Source: Oscillospiraceae bacterium
GTDB lineage: Bacteria > Bacillota > Clostridia > Oscillospirales > Oscillospiraceae
DNA: 48,968 bases
Assembly (NCBI GenBank): GCA_017411265.1
Contig: JAFRDL010000043.1
Span: forward strand, 1 to 48,968
Direction of reading: 5' to 3'
Part shown: piece after piece, positions 32,427-40,879 of the stretch
Position numbering within the stretch: position 1 is the first letter of the stretch
Layout: each line of letters starts with the position of its first letter
Made by a program: the position numbers and the translations under genes
The notes under the pieces: generated by a model
Seen by the model: only the letters and a program-made list of their open reading frames with translations
Told to the model about the DNA's origin: nothing
Databases searched by the model: none

Positions 32427-33848
32427 ATGAGCCAGGACGAGTATAACGATTACGAGTTTTATCCGGAGCCTGCGGATGAGGAGGCGCGCACGCCCCGCAC
32501 CTCCCGAAGCGGAAGCCATGCGAAGCACGCCTCTTCCGGAAAAAGCCCGGCCTCCCGCCGGGGTCCCTCCGGGAGCACACGCTCCGGCGAGCCCTCCAGA
32601 CGTTCCTCGTCTTCCCGGCCGGCCCCGGGAAGAACGCCGCCCAGACGGAAAAGGAGACGCAGAAAGAGAAAAAGCCGCGCCGGAAAGATCGTGCTGATCG
32701 TGATTGCCGTGCTGGTCGTGGCGCTGATCACAGCCGGCGTGCTGATCTTCTCCCATTTTTACGGCCTGATGAATACCAGCGGATTACCGGCGCCCACGCC
32801 CACGCCCGCCGCGCCGGAAGCGGCGCCGACGCCCGGACCCGAGGAGGAAACCGTCACGCCGACCCCCGAACCCACGCCTACGCCTACCCCGGAGCCGCTG
32901 ACGGAGGAGGAGATCGCCAAGCAGCAGGAGCTGGAGCTCATGAGCAGCCTCCAGGAAGACGCGGAGGAGATCATTTACAGCGACAGCGTATACAATATGC
33001 TGCTGATCGGCGTGGACGATCGGGAGGAGGACGGCACGGTCGGGCGCTGCGACGCCATGATCCTGGTATCCATCAACAAGGAAACCAAGACGATCTGGCT
33101 CACCTCCATCCTGCGGGACGCGCAGGTGACCATCCCCGACTGGGGCAAGGGCCATCTGAACTGGACGACGAATATCGGCGGGATCCCCCTGCTGCTGCGG
33201 ACGATCGAAAACGAGGCCAACTACGCTCTCCACATCGACAACTATGCCCTGGTGAACTTTGTGGACTTCGTCAAGATCGCCGACCAGCTGGGGCCCATCA
33301 CGGTGGATCTTTCCCTGGCGGAGATCGAGGGCGTCAACAAGAGCGTGCGCGAGGTCGCCCGGATTCTGGACGTGAGCCGGCCCTATCTGCCGGAGGAGGC
33401 CGGGACCTACACGCTGACCAATGGCCTCCAGATCCTGGGCTACTGCCGGGAACGGCATGTGGGAGGGAATCACGCCCGGGGCGTCCGGCAGAGAGACGCG
33501 CTGATCCAGATGTGGAACAACGCGAGAAACATGACGCTGGCGGAACAGTACAAGCTGATGGAACTGATCATGTCCCAGATCACCACGGACCTCTCCCAGG
33601 GAAAATGCGCGTCGCTGCTGCTGTCGGCGCCGGCACTGATCAATTATGAGATCAAGACCCAGGAGCTCCCGGTCGAGGGCGCGTACTGGAAGGGCCGGGA
33701 CGAGCAGGGCCTGGGCATCTACAATATCGACTTTCGTGTGAACCGGAACTTCATCCGGGCCACCATCTACAACGAGCCCATGACCGCGGCGGATCTGACC
33801 AGCGCCTGGACCGGCGCGAAGGTCCTGGTCATGGAGCCTACTGCCTGA
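32427..33848 (+). CDS. LytR-CpsA-Psr (LCP) family glycopolymer transferase
   Basis: A 473-residue protein. Residues 1-70 are a Ser/Arg-rich cytoplasmic tail, 72-84 a strongly basic stretch, 88-109 a membrane segment, 112-150 a Pro/Thr/Glu-rich linker, and from about 179 the LCP domain: N-M-L-L-I-G-V-D-D, then R197 and D199 in G-R-C-D-A-M-I-L-V-S-I, R220-D221 in L-R-D-A, and the late R-G-V-R-Q-R-D motif. LCP enzymes move lipid-linked glycopolymers onto peptidoglycan outside the cell, so this is the candidate ligase for the polymer made by this locus. AAAAGGAG precedes the ATG at 32427. It appears to be a one-gene unit. Confidence 0.9.
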   Translation: MSQDEYNDYEFYPEPADEEARTPRTSRSGSHAKHASSGKSPASRRGPSGSTRSGEPSRRSSSSRPAPGRTPPRRKRRRRKRKSRAGKIVLIVIAVLVVALITAGVLIFSHFYGLMNTSGLPAPTPTPAAPEAAPTPGPEEETVTPTPEPTPTPTPEPLTEEEIAKQQELELMSSLQEDAEEIIYSDSVYNMLLIGVDDREEDGTVGRCDAMILVSINKETKTIWLTSILRDAQVTIPDWGKGHLNWTTNIGGIPLLLRTIENEANYALHIDNYALVNFVDFVKIADQLGPITVDLSLAEIEGVNKSVREVARILDVSRPYLPEEAGTYTLTNGLQILGYCRERHVGGNHARGVRQRDALIQMWNNARNMTLAEQYKLMELIMSQITTDLSQGKCASLLLSAPALINYEIKTQELPVEGAYWKGRDEQGLGIYNIDFRVNRNFIRATIYNEPMTAADLTSAWTGAKVLVMEPTA

Positions 33849-33865
33849 CCATCGGGATCGAAAAG

Positions 33866-33909
33866 CAAAGACGGATGGTTCTCCCCAGGGAGAGCCATCC
33901 GTCTTTTGC
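33866..33909. terminator. Bidirectional terminator between the LCP and CotH genes
   Basis: GACGGATGGTTCTC pairs with GAGAGCCATCCGTC (one G-U pair), loop CCCAGG, flanked by CAAA on the left and TTTTG on the right. Confidence 0.85.
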
Positions 33910-33925
33910 TGTCGGCAGGAACGGG

Positions 33926-36900
33926 TCAGCCTGCCAGATCACCGAAGTATTTGTGCATTTCCTCCGGTGTGACGCCGTACAGGGAGCGGAAGCCGTCCAT
34001 CATTTCCGCGGTCCGGTATGTGGTATAGTTCTTCAGAATCCGGCGCTGTGTGTCGATGACGGAGGGATCCTGTCCCCAGCGCGCCAGATCCCGGGGGATC
34101 TCCGATTCGATCTCGGAATACAGCTCGTCGATCTGGGCCAGGACGCTCTCGGTGGACATGGGACCCTGGAGCATCTCTCCCAGCCTGGTGAGGAACATAT
34201 CCCGGAAGGGCTCGTACCACATCACCGACACCGGGATCCGGCCGTGAAGCTGGAAGTTGTTGAAGCCCACCGTGTAGGTATCGTGGCGCATCATCGACAG
34301 ATCCATATCCGCCAGACCGTAGTGGATCTGGCCGTTTTCGTAGTCGGGACTGGAATAGAAGCGGACGTTTCCGTACACGTCCAGATTGCCGCCCCAGCAT
34401 TCCAGGATCATCCAGTCGATGATCTCCGGGATGTCGGCCAGCTTCTGCAGCTCCTCCCAGCCCTCCGCCGAGCGCATGTTGTGGTTTTCCAGATAAGTCA
34501 GGACCCTGTCGAACTGGTTGCCGTTGAGACGGAATTCTCCGTTCTGTATCTCCACGGTATCCGGGTCCACGCCGGTATGGGCGGCGAAATACTCCTCGCT
34601 GTGGTGCTCCCGGAAAGCGTAGATCCCCCAGTATTCACCGTTGATATACAGCGTCACGAACCGGTAGTTTTGGGCCAGGACGTCGGTGTTCTCCAGGGCG
34701 ATCTTGGCAAAGAGGATGTCCCGGATATAGGAGGTATAGATGTCCTCGATGCTGGAGCGGAGGATCAGGGAGGAGAACTCCGTGACCGCTCCGTCGCCGA
34801 ATACGTCGTAGTTGAGCGTGCCGTCGTAGCGTCCGCGGAATTTCAGCTTCAGGGAGCGCTTCCCGCTGACCCGGCGGCTGGTCCGCCCGTGGATCTGGAT
34901 GCCGCAGTCGATGGTGAAGCTGCCGTCGTCCTCGAAGAAGGCGATGGTGGCCGGCCGTTCCCGGTTCTCCTTCCAGGCCGCCTCGTGGTACTCGTAGACC
35001 CCGGTGGAGCCGAACAGGTTTTCCCGGTCGGTCACAAGGCTCACCACCGGCAGGGTGCTGGTCTCGCGGAGAAAATAGGAAAGGGTGGTGGTGTCCCCGG
35101 GGAGCTGGCCGGCGGGGAAGCTCCTGGCACGGAGCACGGTGGTATCGGTAACGGTGATGGGCCCGGTGTAAGCCGGGGAACTCTCCGTGGGGGTGCTGCC
35201 GTCGGTGGTATAACGGATATCCTCGCCGGAGAGCGTCACCAGAAGGGAATCCGCCTCCCGATAGATCCCGGGAGCCGTGTCGGCCGTGGGGGCGGCGGAA
35301 ACCATCCGCCAGCCGGTTCCGTTGCCGGAGCCGGGGGTGGGGGAGGTAAAATAGAAGAAACCGTTTTCCCCATCCTGCCGTCCATAGCTCCCCGGTACGG
35401 GCATGTTCCGAAGCACGGTCCAATCCATGGCCGCTCCGTTTTTGTCAAAGAGGTAGATCTCGTCCCGCTGGGCGCTGAGCCCAAAGCCCGAGAGTTCCAC
35501 GACGGCGGTCTCCCCGGCGGCGAGCACGCCGCTGAGAGGCATCCGTCCGGGATCCTTGAACCGGTCCGAGAGGGTGTATCTGGCAAGATCCACCGGACCG
35601 CCGGACACGTTTTTCAGCTCCACCCAGTCCTTCCGGTCGGGGTCGCAGGATACGGCCTCCCAGATCAGCACCGGGGAGCTCCGGGCGTCGCTCCGGCAGA
35701 AGGCCTCGTACCCGGCGGCGTCGTTGGAATAGCCGGGGGTGGGGTAGTCGCAGGGAGCAAAGGTCTCGTTCCTGTACGCCAGGGAGGTTCCCTTCGGCAG
35801 GTCTTCCACCGTCACGGAACGCACCCGTGTCCCGTTGGGGGAGGCCAGGATCACCGTTTCCCCCGCGGAAAGAGAGAAGTCGGTGTGGAGACTGTCACCG
35901 GAGCTGCGGTTTTTCCCGCTGGCCCAGATCCGCACATAGTCTCCCGGTCCCAAAGTGAGGGAGGGGACGGACCATTTGTTGGGCAGGTCCTCCTGGTCGG
36001 AAAGATACCAGCCTGTGAGGTCCACGCTCTCACCGCCCAGGTTCCCCAGCTCGATCCAGTCGGAGAAATCCCCGTCCTCATCGGTGCAGAAGGCCTTGTT
36101 TTCCGCCATGACCTCGGTGATGTAGACCGGCGCGTCCTCATACCCTACGGCGCTCAGATAGGCGTTGTAGCCGGCTTCGTCGTTGGCGAAGCCGGGCGTC
36201 GGCCGGTCGCTTTCCGCCCATCCGTCGGCGGCCTTGACGTAGGAATGGTTTTTCTCCAGCGCCGGGAGAACCACGCTGTCCACCGCGGTAGCGGAGGGGC
36301 CGGTGAGCACCACGGTTTCCCCGCCGGCGCTCTGGAGGGCGAAGGAGGCCACATCGTCCCCGGTCCCGCCGGTGACGCACCAGATCACCATGTATTCCCC
36401 GGGGCCCAGGGTCCGGTCCCTGGGAAAGTCATATTTGGCCTTTTCCTCCCGGTCGGAGAGCCGGTATCCCGACAGCGCCACCGGCCGGTCGGTGGGATTG
36501 AATACCTCGATCCAGTCGCAGTAGGTGCCGTCCGGGGAGGGGTACAGACTGTTGGAGGACATGATCTCGCTGAGCTCCAGCGCCCCGCCGCTGCGCTGAG
36601 CGACGATCTCCTGCCAGGCCCGCGCGCCGGCCTCGTTGTTGGGGAAGCCGGGGGTGGGCGTGTCCGTCGGGACGAGCGTTCCGTCGCCGCTCCGGACGAG
36701 GGACTGTCCGGGGGCGCAGGGCACCGTTACCGTCTCATCCACGGAGACCCGGTTGGCGTTCATGAGCACCACGGTTTCCCCGCCCTCTTTTTTCAGGCCG
36801 AAGGGGGCGCAGTTCCCCTCCGCCATGGGGTCGCACCACACCACGAGATACCCGTGGGCGGGCACCCGGCTCCCGGCCGGGAAGAGATACTTCCCGACCC

Positions 36901-37177
36901 CGGCCTTGTCGGACAGGTAGTAGCCGCTCAGGTCGAATTCCCGGGCGGTGGTGTTCTCGATCTCCACATAGTCGTAAAGCAGACCGGCGTCGTTGGGGCT
37001 GGCGGTGTTGTCCGTCATCACCTCACTTATATGGACGCCGTAGCCCCCCTCCCAGGCGGGCCTGCGCTGCTTCATCAGCCGGGACGACAGAAAAAGCCCG
37101 GCTATGGCAATGACGGCAAACAGTATGCACCACGGCAGCATCCGCCGCTTTTGTCTGTTTCTCCTGGATCGTTTCAT
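33926..37177 (-). CDS. CotH family kinase-like protein with four lamin-tail domains, membrane anchored
   Basis: A 1083-residue protein. A basic N-terminus and one membrane segment (about 14-32) are followed by four lamin-tail-like domains (about 48-178, 200-330, 350-483, 503-616) recognised by the recurring S/T-E-x-M...D-W/Y-I/V-E-x-x-N...L-S-G/T-x-Y-L-S-D and P-T-P-G-F/Y patterns. A chitobiase-C-terminal-like unit (about 645-705, R-Y-T-T-D-G-S-T-P) and a CotH domain (about 708-1070) follow, with I-H-G-R-T-S-R-R-V-S-G-K-R-S-L-K, Y-I-N-G-E-Y-W-G-I-Y and D-M-D-L-S. CotH proteins are atypical secreted kinases known from spore coats. Here most of the protein should lie outside the cell beside a polysaccharide locus; a role in surface assembly is inferred. 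It has its own promoter. Confidence 0.88.
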   Translation of the reverse strand: MKRSRRNRQKRRMLPWCILFAVIAIAGLFLSSRLMKQRRPAWEGGYGVHISEVMTDNTASPNDAGLLYDYVEIENTTAREFDLSGYYLSDKAGVGKYLFPAGSRVPAHGYLVVWCDPMAEGNCAPFGLKKEGGETVVLMNANRVSVDETVTVPCAPGQSLVRSGDGTLVPTDTPTPGFPNNEAGARAWQEIVAQRSGGALELSEIMSSNSLYPSPDGTYCDWIEVFNPTDRPVALSGYRLSDREEKAKYDFPRDRTLGPGEYMVIWCVTGGTGDDVASFALQSAGGETVVLTGPSATAVDSVVLPALEKNHSYVKAADGWAESDRPTPGFANDEAGYNAYLSAVGYEDAPVYITEVMAENKAFCTDEDGDFSDWIELGNLGGESVDLTGWYLSDQEDLPNKWSVPSLTLGPGDYVRIWASGKNRSSGDSLHTDFSLSAGETVILASPNGTRVRSVTVEDLPKGTSLAYRNETFAPCDYPTPGYSNDAAGYEAFCRSDARSSPVLIWEAVSCDPDRKDWVELKNVSGGPVDLARYTLSDRFKDPGRMPLSGVLAAGETAVVELSGFGLSAQRDEIYLFDKNGAAMDWTVLRNMPVPGSYGRQDGENGFFYFTSPTPGSGNGTGWRMVSAAPTADTAPGIYREADSLLVTLSGEDIRYTTDGSTPTESSPAYTGPITVTDTTVLRARSFPAGQLPGDTTTLSYFLRETSTLPVVSLVTDRENLFGSTGVYEYHEAAWKENRERPATIAFFEDDGSFTIDCGIQIHGRTSRRVSGKRSLKLKFRGRYDGTLNYDVFGDGAVTEFSSLILRSSIEDIYTSYIRDILFAKIALENTDVLAQNYRFVTLYINGEYWGIYAFREHHSEEYFAAHTGVDPDTVEIQNGEFRLNGNQFDRVLTYLENHNMRSAEGWEELQKLADIPEIIDWMILECWGGNLDVYGNVRFYSSPDYENGQIHYGLADMDLSMMRHDTYTVGFNNFQLHGRIPVSVMWYEPFRDMFLTRLGEMLQGPMSTESVLAQIDELYSEIESEIPRDLARWGQDPSVIDTQRRILKNYTTYRTAEMMDGFRSLYGVTPEEMHKYFGDLAG

Positions 37178-37240
37178 ATACGTCTACCTCTGAAGAGGGA
37201 TTTGCCTCCGCGTGGGAGCGCATGGACTCCGTATTTTTAC

Positions 37241-37269
37241 AGTTTACCGCATTGTTTCCGCTTTTTCAA
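37241..37269 (-). promoter_or_regulatory. Sigma-70 type promoter of the cotH-like gene
   Basis: Minus strand TTGAAA (37264-37269) and TAAACT (37241-37246), spacer 17, 63 bases before the ATG. Confidence 0.6.
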
Positions 37270-37337
37270 CCTCTGTTCTTCCCGAACACCGGGGATCGGT
37301 GCTTTTTTCGGAAATAGGCGGTGCGTCCGCCGGAGCG

Positions 37338-37367
37338 TTGACAAAAAACGGAGTGCCCCTTTATAAT
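37338..37367 (+). promoter_or_regulatory. Consensus sigma-70 promoter of a Wzy-like gene
   Basis: TTGACA (37338-37343) and TATAAT (37362-37367), spacer 18. The long leader to the ATG at 37477 contains a hairpin (GAGAGGA at 37435 with TCCTCTC at 37451). Confidence 0.8.
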
Positions 37368-37476
37368 ACGCAATAAGACAGAAAAAACGCCGATCCGCCC
37401 AGCGCGGCCGGCGCCGGAGCGGGAGAAAGGACGAGAGAGGATATGCCCTGTCCTCTCGCCCCACAGAGGAGCGGGA

Positions 37477-38907
37477 ATGAAGCGCAAAGGTGAAAAAGCA
37501 TCCATACTGGACGGGATCGCGGTCCTGGCGGCGGTTTTCGTGATCCTGGGCCGGGCGGTCCGGGTCCAGGGACTGGAAAAGGTGCTCATCTATGCCGTGC
37601 ATGCAGACCGGCTGTTTTTCGACGTGCTGACCGTCTGTCTGCTGATCCGGCGGTTTATCCGGAAGAAGGCGGCATACCCGCTCTCCCGGGAGTTCATGCT
37701 GTTTGTCGGCATGATGGCGTTCTGGATCCTCTGGGGGGCGGCAGGTATCTTCATCAGTCCCTATTCCCGCATCTGGGAGGGAGGCATGGAGTGCTTCTTC
37801 CTGCTCCGGGGGGCCATGATCCTCTACTGCCTTTATGAGGTGCTGGACAACCGCCGGAGGACGCGGCTGTTCTTTTCCGCCCTCCGGGCGTCCTGCGCGG
37901 CGCTGATCCTTCTGGCCGTATGGGAGGCTTTTACGGGGATCCATACATTTGCGTCCCGGTATCCGGATATGCCCGCGGTAATGGTGGACGGACGGCGCTG
38001 GCTCAGCGGTCTCTACCAGGACGACCTGTTCCTGGCCACGGGGTTCTGCTACAACGAGAACAACCTCTCGTCCATCCTGGCCGTCCTGCTGCCCCTGTTC
38101 TTCCTGACGAAGGACGTGGGAAGAGGGAGGGGTGTCGCGTACGGGATCGCCCTGACCATGGGTGTTTTCGTCCTGATGCTGAACGATGCGAACATCAACG
38201 GACTGGCGCTCGCGGTGGGCCTGGCGGCCTATATCCTTCTGGTCAGGGGGAACTGGCCGAAAAAAGCGGGGATGCTGGGCGGCTTCATCCTGCTGTACGC
38301 GGGAGCGGCCGACCGGATCGGCCGTCTGTTCAAAAAGCTGAAGAGCCTCCTCTTCCGCGGCGCTGCGGCGGAGGAACTGCTGGCACGGGCGGGACTGGAA
38401 AACCCGTTCCCGAGAGTCTCGAAGATCGGCACGGGCGCCGCCTTTTCCGAAAACATCACAGGCGGCGTGGAGAACGCGCTGGAATCCGGCGAGGGGGCGC
38501 TGATGCTGCGCCTCAAGATCTATCGGGACGCCTGGGACGCTTTCGTCGCTTCCCGGGGCCTGGGTCTGGGGCCGAAGGGGTATTACTTCTACTACCTTAC
38601 CGACCGGGGACAGCGCACCAGATACACAAATCCCCACAACTGGTGGCTGGAGATCCTGACCCAGTACGGCATCGTCGTCTTCCTCGCCTATCTGGCCAGC
38701 CTTTTCACACTCTATATTAAGATGATCCGCGTCTGCCTGCGCCGCAGGGATGAGATGTACGCGGTGGTGGTGGCCATGTGTACCAGCTTCGTCATCGCCT
38801 GCGTAGCCCCCAGCACCTACATCGGGGAGGTCTACCAGTGGATCCTGCCCGGCCTTTGTCTGGCGCTTTTGCGGCAGGACAAAGCCTTGCCGAAGCCTCT
38901 TGAATAA
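37477..38907 (+). CDS. O-antigen polymerase/ligase-like membrane protein
   Basis: A 476-residue polytopic protein with roughly 10-12 membrane segments. One large outside loop (about residues 285-370) ends in N-P-H-N-W-W-L-E-I-L-T-Q-Y-G-I, the hallmark of the Wzy_C/O-antigen ligase family, preceded by G-L-G-L-G-P-K-G-Y. Proteins of this family polymerise lipid-linked repeat units or transfer finished chains on the outer membrane face. A second family member lies just downstream in opposite orientation, and the roles cannot be divided from sequence. GAGGAG precedes the ATG, and it forms a one-gene unit with a consensus promoter and strong terminator. Confidence 0.85.
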   Translation: MKRKGEKASILDGIAVLAAVFVILGRAVRVQGLEKVLIYAVHADRLFFDVLTVCLLIRRFIRKKAAYPLSREFMLFVGMMAFWILWGAAGIFISPYSRIWEGGMECFFLLRGAMILYCLYEVLDNRRRTRLFFSALRASCAALILLAVWEAFTGIHTFASRYPDMPAVMVDGRRWLSGLYQDDLFLATGFCYNENNLSSILAVLLPLFFLTKDVGRGRGVAYGIALTMGVFVLMLNDANINGLALAVGLAAYILLVRGNWPKKAGMLGGFILLYAGAADRIGRLFKKLKSLLFRGAAAEELLARAGLENPFPRVSKIGTGAAFSENITGGVENALESGEGALMLRLKIYRDAWDAFVASRGLGLGPKGYYFYYLTDRGQRTRYTNPHNWWLEILTQYGIVVFLAYLASLFTLYIKMIRVCLRRRDEMYAVVVAMCTSFVIACVAPSTYIGEVYQWILPGLCLALLRQDKALPKPLE

Positions 38908-38914
38908 AAACGGT

Positions 38915-38948
38915 AAAAAACCGTCCGGCCTGCGCCGGACGGTTTTTT
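38915..38948. terminator. Bidirectional terminator between two Wzy-like genes
   Basis: CCGTCCGGC (38921-38929) pairs with GCCGGACGG (38934-38942), loop CTGC, flanked by six A and six T residues. Confidence 0.9.
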
Positions 38949-38954
38949 TATACA

Positions 38955-40253
38955 TTACTCCGGATCGGTCCGGGTCCCTGCCTGCGCCAGACCGAACACG
39001 ATACACCAGGCGAACAGGATCCGGGGATAAAACCAGATATATTCGGGGATGCTGCCCACCGCCGCCCCGGCCAGGGAGGCTGACAGGGCGTACAGCGGCC
39101 AACGGTTTTCGGCGTCCGTTTGCCGGGCGGCGCGGCGGAGCCGGGGGAAGATCCCCAGGAAAAAGAGAAGAAACGACAGAAAACCGACGATCCCGGTGGA
39201 AAGGAAGATCTCCAGATACCCCATGTTGCTGTGGGGCGGCTGAAAATCCAGCGTGCCGGTGGAGAAGGGGAGATAGGCGTTGTAGAAGTTCTCCTGCCCG
39301 AGGCCGACGCCAAGGAGCCAGTGCTTCCGCAGGATGCCCAGACACTCCCCCCACAGGGTGAATCGCCCGGAGGAGGATACGTCGCTGGGGTGGAGCATGG
39401 AGAGGAACCGGGCCTGCACATCGCCGGGAAGCAGGAACAACCCGACCGCGGCCAGGACCGCCGCAGGGATCAGCAGACGCTTGTCCCTGTGCCAGAGCAG
39501 CACCAGCGCGGCCGCGCCCAGGGCGATCCACCCGGTGCGGGAGTAGGTGAGGATCAGCGCGGCACAGGGGAGAAGGAGCAGAAGGAGAAACGCCCATCTC
39601 GCTCCCCGGGACCTGCGGCGCAGAGCCCAGATCAGCGCCGGAGGCAGGAGCAGCGCGCAGAACTCGCCGTAATTGATGGCGTGCTCCAGCGTAGAGCAGA
39701 GCCGGGGTACCAGTCTTTCCCCGATGGGGACGGTGTAGGCGGACTCTCCCGTAAAATAGACGGCGAGACCATAGACGGCGGTGAACACCAGAGCGGCGCA
39801 GAGAGCCGCTGTCAGCGTGTCCGCCGCTTCCTTTTCCCGAAAGGCTGCGGCCGCAAGATAGGCCAGGGCGAAGCCCGTGAAATAAAAGACGGCGACCCGG
39901 AGACTGGCAGCCCGATAGACGGCCCACAGCGTGCACAGCAGGCACATCAGCAGGAACAGCCATACGCCCCCGCCCAGTCCGGCGCAGTTCCAGGGGCGCA
40001 CGCCCCGGGCGGCGCAGTCCCACCAGTAGAGGACCAGCGCCGCGGCGGCGAACAGCACGCCGTATAGATTGTTCCAGTAAGCGTGGGGCACGCAGAACAT
40101 GACCGCCGCCCCCACAGCCAGAAACCACTGGTGGGGCCACAGCGGACCGAGCCGCCGGCTCTTTCCGGCTGCCAGCGGCATGAGCAGCCGCGCCGGAAAG
40201 GCGCTCAGCGCGCCGAAAACGCGTTCCACAGGGATACGGATCCGATCCAGCAT
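38955..40253 (-). CDS. O-antigen ligase/polymerase family membrane protein
   Basis: A 432-residue membrane protein with about 12 segments. L-T-Y-S-R-T-G-W-I-A-L-G (about residues 232-243), L-L-G-V-G-L-G-Q-E-N-F-Y-N-A-Y and P-P-H-S-N-M-G-Y-L-E-I-F-L-S-T-G-I-V-G-F are the standard Wzy_C motifs, and it is closer to the O-antigen ligase (RfaL/PglL-like) consensus than the neighbour at 37477. It acts outside the cytoplasmic membrane, either polymerising the repeat unit or ligating the chain. The frame opens at 40307, but ATG 40253 is supported by GGAGGA at 40263-40268. Confidence 0.87.
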   Translation of the reverse strand: MLDRIRIPVERVFGALSAFPARLLMPLAAGKSRRLGPLWPHQWFLAVGAAVMFCVPHAYWNNLYGVLFAAAALVLYWWDCAARGVRPWNCAGLGGGVWLFLLMCLLCTLWAVYRAASLRVAVFYFTGFALAYLAAAAFREKEAADTLTAALCAALVFTAVYGLAVYFTGESAYTVPIGERLVPRLCSTLEHAINYGEFCALLLPPALIWALRRRSRGARWAFLLLLLLPCAALILTYSRTGWIALGAAALVLLWHRDKRLLIPAAVLAAVGLFLLPGDVQARFLSMLHPSDVSSSGRFTLWGECLGILRKHWLLGVGLGQENFYNAYLPFSTGTLDFQPPHSNMGYLEIFLSTGIVGFLSFLLFFLGIFPRLRRAARQTDAENRWPLYALSASLAGAAVGSIPEYIWFYPRILFAWCIVFGLAQAGTRTDPE

Positions 40254-40313
40254 AAACGTAAATCCTCCTGCGATCCATAGAATAGCAGACGGGCCGCGGT
40301 TCGTCAAATCCCC

Positions 40314-40342
40314 TTGAAAAAAACAGAAACGGATATTATACT
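40314..40342 (+). promoter_or_regulatory. Sigma-70 type promoter of the VanZ-like gene
   Basis: TTGAAA (40314-40319) and TATACT (40337-40342) with a 17-base spacer. Confidence 0.65.
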
Positions 40343-40375
40343 CTCCATTGTATCTGTTTGACCGAGGTCTTAACC

Positions 40376-40861
40376 ATGCGAAAGAGGATCCTGACCATTC
40401 TGCTCATAGGCATGCTGGTTTTCATCTGGGGCAACTCCCTGTTGTCCCGGGAGGTGTCCGGCGCTATCAGCGACTCTCTGATGGACGTGCTGAACCGCTG
40501 TTCTGCCCGGCTCGGGCTGGCGGACGACACATTCACCTATATGTACGACCAGGACGGAGACGGGGTGAAGGAGCCCACCAGTCATATCGTCCGGAAGATC
40601 GCCCATGTGACGGAATTCCTGGTCTTTGCCGCGCTGCTGTTTCTCCGCCTGGAGAGCCGGGGCCTCCGCCGGGGGCTGACCGCTTATCTCTGCGGCACGG
40701 CGGTGGGCGGAATCGACGAGCTGCTGCAGCTGTTTGCCAACAGGGGCAGCCTTTTCTCCGACGTGCTGTACGACTCCGCCGGCGCGGCGGCGGGGGTGCT
40801 GCTGACTGCGGCGGCGGTCGCCTTGATCCGAAAGAAAAACCAGACCCGGAAAACGGCTTAG
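40376..40861 (+). CDS. VanZ family protein
   Basis: A 161-residue membrane protein with three or four membrane segments. R-K-I-A-H-V-T-E-F-L-V-F-A-A-L-L (about residues 73-88), D-E-L-L-Q-L-F and D-V-L-Y-D-S-A-G-A are the VanZ landmarks. VanZ proteins are small envelope proteins of poorly known function; some raise teicoplanin resistance. An outside loop carries T-Y-M-Y-D-Q-D-G-D-G-V, resembling a calcium-binding loop. GAGG lies before the ATG, while the GTG/TTG starts further upstream are less likely. The TAG stop falls in the loop of the terminator shared with the convergent gene. Confidence 0.87.
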   Translation: MRKRILTILLIGMLVFIWGNSLLSREVSGAISDSLMDVLNRCSARLGLADDTFTYMYDQDGDGVKEPTSHIVRKIAHVTEFLVFAALLFLRLESRGLRRGLTAYLCGTAVGGIDELLQLFANRGSLFSDVLYDSAGAAAGVLLTAAAVALIRKKNQTRKTA

Positions 40862-40879
40862 TTTTCCGGGCCTTTTTTT
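40845..40879. terminator. Shared bidirectional terminator holding both stop codons
   Basis: CCCGGAAAAC (40845-40854) pairs with GTTTTCCGGG (40861-40870). T7 follows on the plus strand and a T-rich stretch on the minus strand. The stop codons of the VanZ-like gene (40859-40861) and the TepA-like gene (40858-40860, minus) overlap within or at the edge of the loop. Confidence 0.85.

Noticed and set aside
32780..32905. Short tandem repeats resembling a CRISPR or minisatellite
   Set aside because: They code the Pro/Thr linker of the LCP protein in frame, without spacer/repeat regularity.
33875..37366. A 1163-codon open frame antisense to the CotH-like gene
   Set aside because: It mirrors a clearly real gene in GC-rich DNA, has no recognisable domain and no ribosome site; antisense openness follows from codon bias.
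37237..40278. A 1013-codon minus-strand open frame overlapping the two Wzy-like genes
   Set aside because: It crosses a consensus promoter and a strong terminator and has low-complexity Arg/Gly/Pro-rich sequence without domains; both covered genes have family motifs.
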